Origin: an uncultured Thalassotalea sp.
GTDB lineage: Bacteria > Pseudomonadota > Gammaproteobacteria > Enterobacterales > Alteromonadaceae
Assembly: GCA_947502355.1 (NCBI GenBank)
Contig: CANMZP010000022.1
Span: 1-64,000 of the forward strand
Reading direction: 5' to 3'
Length of the DNA: 64,000 nt
Of this stretch, positions 1 to 5,487 are shown piece by piece. The position numbers were made by a program, and so were the translations under genes. The stretch's first letter is position 1; each line of letters opens with the position of its first letter. Under the pieces are notes generated by a model, which did no database searches, was not told the origin of the DNA, and was given only the letters and a program-made list of their open reading frames with translations.

Positions 1-1
1 T

Positions 2-406
2 GATATGTTGATACTCACAGAAACTCTTGATGAAGTAATGGCTGATAAGCTCGTTTCCCTTCCTGCAACACAGAAGTATGTTCGTTACCGTGATATTTGG
101 GACTTAGCTTGGTTAAAACAACAAGGTGCAAAGGCTCAAGCACCGCTTGTAAAACGAAAACTCGAAGATTATAAAATTACAAAGTTTCAAGAAATGCTAA
201 AATTAATGATTAATCAGCTACCCAATATCATAAAAGGTCGTCAGTTTTACGAAGAAATGAAACGCTTCACGCCGACGAATGTTTTTGATAGAACACTAGG
301 GCAAGAGAAATTTACACAATACCTAATTAATACACTTTTAGGCTTGCTTAAAGAATTGGATACAGAATTGTTTGGCAGTAAAACTGAAAATGAATTTTCT
401 ATGTAA
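2..406 (+). CDS. AbiEii-type nucleotidyltransferase, C-terminal part
   Basis: The reading frame is open at the window edge, so only the C-terminal ~135 residues are present. The first residues (ETLDEVMADKLVSLPA..., then RYRDIWDLAWL) match the conserved region of AbiEii/AbiGii-type nucleotidyltransferases, where a Lys and an R-D-x-x-DL signature follow the catalytic core. Members of that family are usually toxins of type IV abortive-infection toxin-antitoxin pairs that modify nucleotides or tRNA; that role here is inferred. The catalytic G-S and DxD motifs and any antitoxin partner lie outside the window. The ATG at position 5 is an internal Met, not a likely start. The gene sits at the edge of an Rhs cassette region rich in toxin-like genes. 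Confidence 0.6.
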   Translation, partial: DMLILTETLDEVMADKLVSLPATQKYVRYRDIWDLAWLKQQGAKAQAPLVKRKLEDYKITKFQEMLKLMINQLPNIIKGRQFYEEMKRFTPTNVFDRTLGQEKFTQYLINTLLGLLKELDTELFGSKTENEFSM

Positions 407-513
407 GATGACACTGCAATGCAAAGAACCTTTATCATTTGTATATCTACATTCCCAGTAAAGGTTTATTTTCTATTAGCTGTTGGCAACAAAACAAAAC
501 TGGTTCGTAATTA

Positions 514-654
514 CGATTTGATTACTACAAAGCACGGATTTATCATCCAAAGCTAGGCCGATTTCTGCAAACGGACCCGGTGGGTTATGACGATCAGATG
601 AATCTTTATGCGTATGTGGGGAATGATCCGGTTAACATGGTTGATCCTACAGGA
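514..654 (+). repeat. Rhs core-end repeat, copy 1
   Basis: This segment encodes the last ~45 codons of an Rhs/YD-repeat core ([16 protein letters not shown], then [19 protein letters not shown], then [11 protein letters not shown]). Copies occur at 3009-3149 (inverted) and 4376-4519 (direct). By eye copies 1 and 2 agree at about nine of ten bases. Similarity to copy 2 extends some 20 bases upstream into non-coding sequence, where both have an in-frame TAA just before the core fragment. Confidence 0.9.
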
Positions 655-1179
655 ATGTATGGAAAAGGAAGTGGTTGGTCAGATGAAGACTGGAAAAAGT
701 TTGACTCAGCTCAGAAACAAGCTGCTTCAGACATGAGTGGTAGAGCAGCTTCAATGCGAGAAGAAGCTTCAGGAATGAAAGAAGGGGCTACTAATTCAGA
801 CGGTTACTCTGCTTCAGAGCTTAACTCAATGGCGGATAAGCTAGATGCTGGAGCCGCTGCTTTGAATGATGACGGTTCTGGTGGGTATATTGCTAACGCA
901 GGCCCAACTTCCCAAGGTGGCGCAGCTGAAATATCTGACGGTGTTGGTGGAAAGATAATGCTCGTAGATACATCTAGTGCAGGCTTCTCTGATAGAACTA
1001 TTTGGTTAGTCGGTCATGAATCATTGCATAGTGCGGGACTTGATGATCAGGTTGATATGATGGGAAATAAAGCTTACAGGCATTCTGGTAAGCGGAAACA
1101 AAAAAATGCCTTTAAATATTTAATGCAAAATAAAAGGTATTTGAATCCAGATCACATTATGAGCCAAGTCTACAAATGA
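514..1179 (+). CDS. Orphan Rhs C-terminal toxin module, zincin-like
   Basis: This is the end of an Rhs core joined to a variable C-terminal domain, with no upstream Rhs body. The frame is open only from 511 (TAA at 508-510); the first plausible start is GTG 580, giving 199 residues. After the DPxG junction the domain is Ala/Ser/Gly-rich and then shows HESLHSAGLDD. From GTG 580 the residues H146, E147, H150, G153 and D156 fit HExxHxxGxxD, the zinc site of metzincin-like peptidases such as snapalysin. It is therefore a predicted metallopeptidase toxin. Orphan Rhs-CT modules are known as reserves that can recombine onto a full-length Rhs gene; without its delivery part this copy is probably silent. 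A putative immunity gene overlaps its stop by 4 bp. Confidence 0.72.
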   Translation, partial: RFDYYKARIYHPKLGRFLQTDPVGYDDQMNLYAYVGNDPVNMVDPTGMYGKGSGWSDEDWKKFDSAQKQAASDMSGRAASMREEASGMKEGATNSDGYSASELNSMADKLDAGAAALNDDGSGGYIANAGPTSQGGAAEISDGVGGKIMLVDTSSAGFSDRTIWLVGHESLHSAGLDDQVDMMGNKAYRHSGKRKQKNAFKYLMQNKRYLNPDHIMSQVYK

Positions 1180-1598
1180 TTAAATTTATCATAACAATAA
1201 TAATTTTGAGCTTCTGCTTGCCTAGTTATGCTTTAGAGTGCCTAGAGGGCTCTTCGGATAGTATTTCTAAGCAGAGTGACCTTTATTTTGATAAAATTTC
1301 TATAACAGTTGTAGAAGTAGAAAAGAAAAAAAATTCGTTATTAGGTATTAGCATTGTTTTCCCCCGTAGGCTAGGTGGAAATGAATTTTCAGAAATACAT
1401 ATCATAAAAGATTCATATTCTACAGATGGAGAGAAGTTTACTATCCAGCTACAACCAAAAGATAAAAATAATGAAATATTTAGTGGATTTTATATGACTG
1501 AGACTTTAGTTAAAGGTTCTTTTATTGAATTGACTTACAATTGCCTTGTACTTAAGTACCCTATTTTATCAACATACAAGGACATCCCCTTCAATTAA
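1176..1598 (+). CDS. Putative exported immunity protein of Rhs cassette 1
   Basis: A 140-residue protein of no recognised family. Its N-terminus (MIKFIITIIILSFCLPSYA, cleavage before LECLEG) is a clear Sec signal peptide, so the mature protein should be periplasmic, with Cys residues in the mature part (for example after Leu-Glu). Its ATG overlaps the stop of the zincin-like Rhs module in an ATGA arrangement, implying translational coupling. Position directly after a toxin module and tight coupling are the usual marks of a cognate immunity gene. The export signal suggests the toxin acts in the periplasm. The immunity role is inferred from position only. Confidence 0.55.
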   Translation: MIKFIITIIILSFCLPSYALECLEGSSDSISKQSDLYFDKISITVVEVEKKKNSLLGISIVFPRRLGGNEFSEIHIIKDSYSTDGEKFTIQLQPKDKNNEIFSGFYMTETLVKGSFIELTYNCLVLKYPILSTYKDIPFN

Positions 1599-1841
1599 AA
1601 TAATTTTTTAATATGGGTCCGTTACCTAAAAAGCTAAACACTTTTTAAATGTAAATGTTAAAAGGTCGGGTTATCATTGAATATGAAAACTCGGCTTTTT
1701 TAATTTATTTACCTAATTTTGACAATAGAATGCCGCAGTAATGAGATCTTACTAAGCTCAGCAGTTCTAAAAATATAACTTGAACTGCCATACTGATAGT
1801 TTGTTATAGGTGAACTTTGAGACTTTTTTAACCAGAGACAT

Positions 1842-1869
1842 AAAAGCACCTTCGACAGAAGGTGCTTTT
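1842..1869 (-). terminator. Hairpin terminator after minus-strand Rhs cassette
   Basis: Perfect 11-bp inverted repeat (AAAAGCACCTT / AAGGTGCTTTT) around a 6-nt loop. It lies downstream of the last minus-strand gene of cassette 2 and is flanked by T-rich ends on both strands, so it may work in both directions. The gene-free stretch 1599-1927 otherwise holds only this hairpin and the one at 1881-1911. Confidence 0.55.
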
Positions 1870-1880
1870 GATGGTCTTGA

Positions 1881-1911
1881 ATCCAAAGACTTGCAAAACA
1901 AGGCTTTGGAT
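1881..1911. repeat. Second inverted repeat in the cassette 1/2 gap
   Basis: Inverted repeat with 13-bp arms and one mismatch (ATCCAAAGACTTG / CAAGGCTTTGGAT) around a short A-rich loop. It lies 12 bp from the hairpin at 1842-1869. No T-tract follows, so it is not an obvious terminator; its role is unknown. Confidence 0.4.
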
Positions 1912-1927
1912 CCAAATGGATACTACC

Positions 1928-2185
1928 TTATATTGAAAATATAAGATCACCTACTTTTATTAAGTGAAAGGCTACCACTCCCAAAAATATAAATAAAATA
2001 CCAACATATCTTGATTGCTTAGTGTTTAGCTTAATTTCTTTTTTACAAACAGGTTTATTAGCCACAAATTTAACAGTGCCTTTTTTTCCTGACTCTAGGT
2101 GAATAATAACTTCACCTTTGAAGAGTAAAATAAGTCCAAAGATAAAAAATATAAGACTAAATAAGTCTGATTGATAAATTTCCAT
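1928..2185 (-). CDS. Small two-helix membrane protein of Rhs cassette 2
   Basis: An 85-residue protein of no recognised family. It shows two hydrophobic segments (about residues 9-23 and 60-82) separated by a Lys-rich middle part (GKKGTVKF, KKEIKLNTKQ). It is the third minus-strand gene after the cassette 2 Rhs module, 42 bp after the preceding small membrane gene, and ends before the hairpin at 1842-1869. The start ATG has only a weak purine-rich region upstream. It may be an immunity protein, possibly an additional one left by an earlier cassette; that is inferred from position only. Confidence 0.5.
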   Translation of the reverse strand: MEIYQSDLFSLIFFIFGLILLFKGEVIIHLESGKKGTVKFVANKPVCKKEIKLNTKQSRYVGILFIFLGVVAFHLIKVGDLIFSI

Positions 2186-2227
2186 TTTATAAATTTCACT
2201 CGCTTTTCAAAAAATAATGCATTTCGA

Positions 2228-2530
2228 TCATCGATCAGAATGAGGGTGTGATTTAGTTAATTTAAAGAATAAATAAACGCTGCCCACAAAGGGGCACAAT
2301 ATCGCAATGCAAATATTCTTTACATTTTGTAAGTAATCATTCTTTTTCCAGTTTTTTGCAATATACCCAATTGGATAAAAGCTAAGTATTAATGTAATAG
2401 ACCAAAAAGAAAGTCCAAGGAATCTAGAGTAATCCTTATCCGTGATCCCACCAGGTACCAAAATTGAGTAAACAATGATAATTAATAAAATCGACAGCCA
2501 AGTCAAATTCAAGTATTTCCATAATTTCAT
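2228..2530 (-). CDS. Small membrane protein, putative immunity of Rhs cassette 2
   Basis: A 100-residue protein with about three hydrophobic segments (roughly residues 10-27, 38-57 and 70-90) and a His/Lys-rich C-terminal tail. No family recognised. Its ATG lies 10 bp after the stop of the cassette 2 Rhs module and has a strong ribosome binding site (AAGGAG, 7 nt before ATG), which marks it as the most likely cognate immunity gene. Inner-membrane immunity proteins are commonly paired with pore-forming or membrane-active toxins, so the location hints at toxin mode; this is an inference. Confidence 0.55.
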   Translation of the reverse strand: MKLWKYLNLTWLSILLIIIVYSILVPGGITDKDYSRFLGLSFWSITLILSFYPIGYIAKNWKKNDYLQNVKNICIAILCPFVGSVYLFFKLTKSHPHSDR

Positions 2531-2540
2531 AAAAATCTCC

Positions 2541-3149
2541 TTATTGGTTTAACTTATTGATATCAAGCTCAACTTCAACTTTAATAAGACCAATATGACC
2601 ACCAACCTTTACTTTTCCTGTATTATCAACAGAAGCGTTACTCGTACCTACATTTCCGGATAATTTGGGTCCTTCAGTTTTAGTTTTTACAGTTCCCATA
2701 TCTGGCCTAACTAAAGCTTCTGCCTTACCTATTTGAACCTTTCCCGTCATTGTTTCGGACGAATTACTCATAGTCATACCTGCATCAGCAGAAACCTCAA
2801 TTCCTTGATCTGATTTATCAGTTGTCATTACACTCGAAATAGCTGCGGAGCCTCCAGCTTCAAATTTTCCGACTCCTGGTACATCAGCCTTTATTTGTAA
2901 ACCAGCACCAGCTCCAACTTTAACTGTTGTTGCTTTTGCCACTTGGGTCATCGGTTTTTTTACATGGGGAGCAGCAGATGGAGAATACAAATAATTCACG
3001 GCACTCTCTCCAGAGGGGTCTACCATATTTACAGGATCATTCCCCACATAGGCATATAGATTCATCTGGTCGTCATAACCCACTGGGTCCGTTTGCAGGA
3101 ATCGGCCTAACTTTGGATGATAAATCCGTGCTTTGTAGTAATCAAATCG
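2541..3149 (-). CDS. Orphan Rhs C-terminal module, unrecognised toxin domain
   Basis: Minus-strand Rhs core end ([14 protein letters not shown] to MVDPSG) fused to a ~155-residue domain of no recognised family. The frame opens at 3149 after a TAA; the first usual start is GTG 3083 (180 residues). After DPSG the domain is Gly/Ala/Ser/Thr/Val-rich, almost Cys- and Trp-free, and reads as alternating beta-type segments ([45 protein letters not shown]). No catalytic motif stands out. That composition and the two small membrane proteins just downstream would fit a membrane-inserting effector, but this is speculation. No signal or delivery region is present, so expression needs recombination onto a complete Rhs protein or an outside promoter. 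Confidence 0.6.
   Translation of the reverse strand, partial: RFDYYKARIYHPKLGRFLQTDPVGYDDQMNLYAYVGNDPVNMVDPSGESAVNYLYSPSAAPHVKKPMTQVAKATTVKVGAGAGLQIKADVPGVGKFEAGGSAAISSVMTTDKSDQGIEVSADAGMTMSNSSETMTGKVQIGKAEALVRPDMGTVKTKTEGPKLSGNVGTSNASVDNTGKVKVGGHIGLIKVEVELDINKLNQ
3009..3149 (-). repeat. Rhs core-end repeat, copy 2 (inverted)
   Basis: Inverted copy of the Rhs core end at 514-654, reaching the same DPxG junction. Similarity to copy 1 continues outside the coding frame to about 3165 (shared AAAACTGG and CGTAAT blocks), showing that the copied unit began in non-coding DNA. Confidence 0.9.
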
Positions 3150-3298
3150 TTATTACGATCCAGTTTTATTGAGCTGTAACTCATTAATAGTAATTAATTT
3201 TCAGCACTTTTGCTAATTACATTTAAATTACTAAATCGGCTCTATTGGTGTTGTCAGTTAAGTGCTAAAATAGCCTTAAATTTAAAAAAGATATTGTT

Positions 3299-3889
3299 AT
3301 GGATTTATACCTAGATACCCCCATGTCAAAAGCAGTTTTTGAATTGCTTGCTCAATTAAATGATGAAATTGAAAGCCGATTAACGAATGTTAAAACAGCA
3401 GGAGCCATCAAAGCATATATTTTCGGTGGATGTGCCGTGCATATTTATACCAATGCGCGTGGTAGTAACGACCTAGATATCGAAATCCAAGCAGCCGAGA
3501 AACTTGATTTACATAGTTTGATTGTAGAGTTGGATGATGTTTATTTTACTGATCCTGAAAGTGGTGATATGCAGTTAACTTTAGATGACACCTTCCAGGT
3601 AGGTATCACACCAGTGATGTTTCCTGATTATCAAGACAGAGCAATACCACTGAATGTTGGCTCTCAAGTTCTCCATGTATTTTTAGTAAGTCCAATTGAT
3701 GTTGCTATTTCAAAGTTATCCCGATGTGCGCCTGATGATATCAACGATATTTTAGCAATTTATAAAAAGAAGCGTTTTACGATAGAAGAGTTTAAAGTTG
3801 CAGCTTTCGAAGCTCTCGATTACACCGCAACTCCCGATAGTTTGCGCAAGAATATTGATCACGTTATACTGAGGCTTCAATCTGTATAA
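3299..3889 (+). CDS. Nucleotidyltransferase-fold protein (DUF6036-like)
   Basis: A 196-residue protein with a minimal nucleotidyltransferase signature: FGGCAVHIY around residue 42-50 followed by NDLDIEI, giving D58 and D60 as the metal-binding pair and E62 beside them. The remainder (VGITPVMFPDY, LHVFLVSPIDVAISKLSR, DINDILAIYKKK) resembles uncharacterised proteins of the DUF6036 type, which relate to AbiEii/MNT-like toxins or antitoxins. ATG 3299 follows an AAAAAAGATAT stretch. The next gene starts 21 bp downstream, so the two probably form one unit. Placed between two Rhs cassettes, it is likely mobile cargo. The exact reaction cannot be told from sequence. Confidence 0.6.
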   Translation: MDLYLDTPMSKAVFELLAQLNDEIESRLTNVKTAGAIKAYIFGGCAVHIYTNARGSNDLDIEIQAAEKLDLHSLIVELDDVYFTDPESGDMQLTLDDTFQVGITPVMFPDYQDRAIPLNVGSQVLHVFLVSPIDVAISKLSRCAPDDINDILAIYKKKRFTIEEFKVAAFEALDYTATPDSLRKNIDHVILRLQSV

Positions 3890-3910
3890 TATTCACTCAA
3901 CAGAGGAATC

Positions 3911-4306
3911 ATGCAAAGCTTACAAAAAGAGTTCGAGACTCTAGTAAAAAACCCAAATAGTCCAACATCAGGTGATAGCCTGAAATCTGTTGCGCTTGCA
4001 CTTTGGTATGAAAGCTTTGTACCTGATATTGAACACTTTGAGGGTACGGAAGCTGCTCAAGCCGGTTACCTGTTAGATAAATTAACTCGTTATAATTGTT
4101 TAGATAGCTCAAAAAAAGACTTTCTACGCTCTCAGTTACTGTCGGAATTAAAACAGAAAAAAAAGGAATATCACCTTCATCCAAACTCTAAAGACATGTT
4201 AGTAAATGAGTGGGGAGCATCTTCTGCTTTGAAAATGGAATTTAGAGGTTTAATGCCTTATCAAAGAAGGAATTATAAAAATAGCCTCTCTGAAGTCCTG
4301 ACTTAA
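3911..4306 (+). CDS. Hypothetical partner of the nucleotidyltransferase
   Basis: A 131-residue soluble protein of no recognised family. It is rich in Lys, Leu and Glu, mostly helical in character, with no membrane segment or signal peptide. It starts 21 bp after the nucleotidyltransferase gene, with AGAGG upstream of its ATG, and a strong hairpin terminator follows its stop by 4 bp, so the pair forms a self-contained two-gene unit. A toxin-antitoxin or defence pair is possible but unproven. Confidence 0.5.
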   Translation: MQSLQKEFETLVKNPNSPTSGDSLKSVALALWYESFVPDIEHFEGTEAAQAGYLLDKLTRYNCLDSSKKDFLRSQLLSELKQKKKEYHLHPNSKDMLVNEWGASSALKMEFRGLMPYQRRNYKNSLSEVLT

Positions 4307-4310
4307 ATTT

Positions 4311-4340
4311 AAAGCCGCGAAAGATTTTGAGCGGCTTTTT
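4311..4340 (+). terminator. Rho-independent terminator after NTase pair
   Basis: Inverted repeat AAAGCCGC / GCGGCTTT around a 12-nt loop, followed by a T-run. It closes the 3299-4306 two-gene unit just before the third Rhs core copy. Confidence 0.75.
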
Positions 4341-4375
4341 AATAAAATAAACCCCAAAAGATATTTGGTTTATAA

Positions 4376-4519
4376 TTCCGATTAGATTACTACAAAGCAC
4401 GGATTTATCATCCAAAGCTAGGTCGATTCCTGCAAACAGACCCTATTGGGTATGACGAACAGATGAATTTGTATGCGTATGTGGGGAATGACCCCATAAA
4501 TGCTTCAGACCCTAGTGGG
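4376..4519 (+). repeat. Rhs core-end repeat, copy 3
   Basis: Direct copy of the Rhs core end ([15 protein letters not shown] ... [27 protein letters not shown]). It is more diverged than copies 1 and 2 near the junction. As in the others, an in-frame TAA (4373-4375) lies just before the core fragment. Confidence 0.88.
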
Positions 4520-5001
4520 ATGACCACTTGCTTAGATTCAAAATGTGAACGTTCTGCTATAGATACAGATGTTGATGGCGACGGAACTGTTGATGTAACC
4601 TTTAAAAATGATAATCCACAGAATCCACCTCCGCCCAATGATTTAGACACTGATACAGCCAAGTTGGTAGAAAATTCAATTAAAGAATCAGGAGTAGACA
4701 CTGTAAATATAAATAGTACTACAGGAGGGAAACATGGAAAGCATAGCAGACACCCTGGCGGCAAAGCTGTTGATATTGATACTGTAAATGGTAAACCAGC
4801 AAATGCAAATAATCCGGGAGTTAAAAAACTTCAAGATGCAGCTTCAAATCAACAAAATATAAGAGAAAACTTTGGACCAGCATCTAATACTAAAACAGTA
4901 ATCACATATGACCCTAAACAGGAAAGGTTGGAACCAAAGTAATTCAAAAACCAAATGTTGCCTCTGGGCATAGGACACATATACATTTATCGGGACAATA
5001 A
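4376..5001 (+). pseudogene. Orphan Rhs module with M15-like peptidase domain, frameshifted
   Basis: After the core end, the C-terminal domain carries an EF-hand-like Asp-rich stretch ([11 protein letters not shown]) and then [13 protein letters not shown], which fits the SxHxxGxAxD zinc motif of M15-type D-Ala-D-Ala peptidases (S95, H97, G100, A102, D104 counted from ATG 4463). The frame stops at 4940-4942. The +1-shifted frame, open from 4918, reads [11 protein letters not shown] then PNVASGHRTHIHLSGQ and stops at 4999-5001. This supplies the HxH second zinc motif typical of M15. Restoring one A in the TAAAC at 4914-4919 joins both halves. The predicted peptidoglycan-targeting toxin is therefore broken in this copy (or the base is a sequencing error). 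No start codon other than internal ATG 4463. Confidence 0.7.
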
Positions 5002-5003
5002 AC

Positions 5004-5057
5004 GTGAATAAACTTTTTAGCATTTTTTTGATTTTGATTTCAACAAAGGTGGCTTAA
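5004..5057 (+). pseudogene. Truncated immunity gene start (signal peptide only)
   Basis: GTG 5004, directly after the shifted-frame stop of the cassette 3 module, starts a 17-residue peptide (VNKLFSIFLILISTKVA) that resembles the beginning of a Sec signal peptide and then hits TAA. After it the base composition becomes GC-richer and no frame continues the protein. It is best read as the remnant of an exported immunity gene cut at the accessory/core junction. An exported immunity protein would suit a periplasmic peptidase toxin. Confidence 0.4.
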
Positions 5058-5147
5058 CCGCCGTTAGCCCGTCGGCCAATTTTCCGGCAACTAACTGCGG
5101 TATTGCTCAGGCGTTAACAGTAAGGGCCGTTTTACTCGTTAACCCGT

Positions 5148-5441
5148 TTATTTTTTATTGAGTGCTTCAAACTTTGCCAGTTGCTCTGGTGTTGCCGGTA
5201 GCTGGTGGTTTTCTTTCCATTGGCTGTACGGCATTTTATAAACATGTTCACGGGCAGTTTCAATATCCACATCAATCCCTAATTCTTTGCCTTCAGCAAC
5301 CATCCATTTGCTAAAACAATTTCGGCAAAAGCCGGCAAGGTTCATTAGGTCAATGTTTTGCACATCTTTGCGTGAGTCAAGGTGGGCCAATAAACGGCGA
5401 AATACCGCCGCTTCTATTTCTGTTTGTTTGTCTACGCTCAT
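5148..5441 (-). CDS. DUF1244 family protein
   Basis: A 97-residue cytosolic protein that matches the DUF1244 family closely: FRRLLAHLDSRKDVQNID, NLAGFCRNCFSKWM and the tail VYKMPYSQWK are the family signature, including the two Cys of CRNC. Function is unknown; the family is small, helical and widespread in proteobacteria. It lies at the start of the core genome, downstream of csiV on the same strand (46-bp gap) with AGAGAAGA before its ATG. The region between its end and the truncated Rhs cassette shows no further gene. Confidence 0.88.
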   Translation of the reverse strand: MSVDKQTEIEAAVFRRLLAHLDSRKDVQNIDLMNLAGFCRNCFSKWMVAEGKELGIDVDIETAREHVYKMPYSQWKENHQLPATPEQLAKFEALNKK

Positions 5442-5487
5442 GTCTTCTCTCTGTTGTGGTTATTATTAATGTAATGACAAAAATGTA

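Noticed and set aside
1709-1915. 68-codon minus-strand frame in the cassette 1/2 gap
   Set aside because: It runs through both hairpins, has no ribosome site and no recognisable protein features.
2927-3172. 81-codon plus-strand frame
   Set aside because: Antisense to the Rhs core end of cassette 2.
4408-4764. 118-codon minus-strand frame over cassette 3
   Set aside because: Antisense to the Rhs core end and M15-like domain, both clearly coding on the plus strand.
4910-4945. Programmed ribosomal frameshift in cassette 3
   Set aside because: The local sequence is not a classic slippery heptamer, and no stimulatory hairpin or Shine-Dalgarno element was seen; decay or a sequencing error is simpler.
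5058-5147. Integron attC or attachment site at the accessory/core junction
   Set aside because: Small hairpins such as GGCTTAAC/GTTAGCC are present, but the R and L box pattern of attC was not found, nor any integrase or direct repeat.
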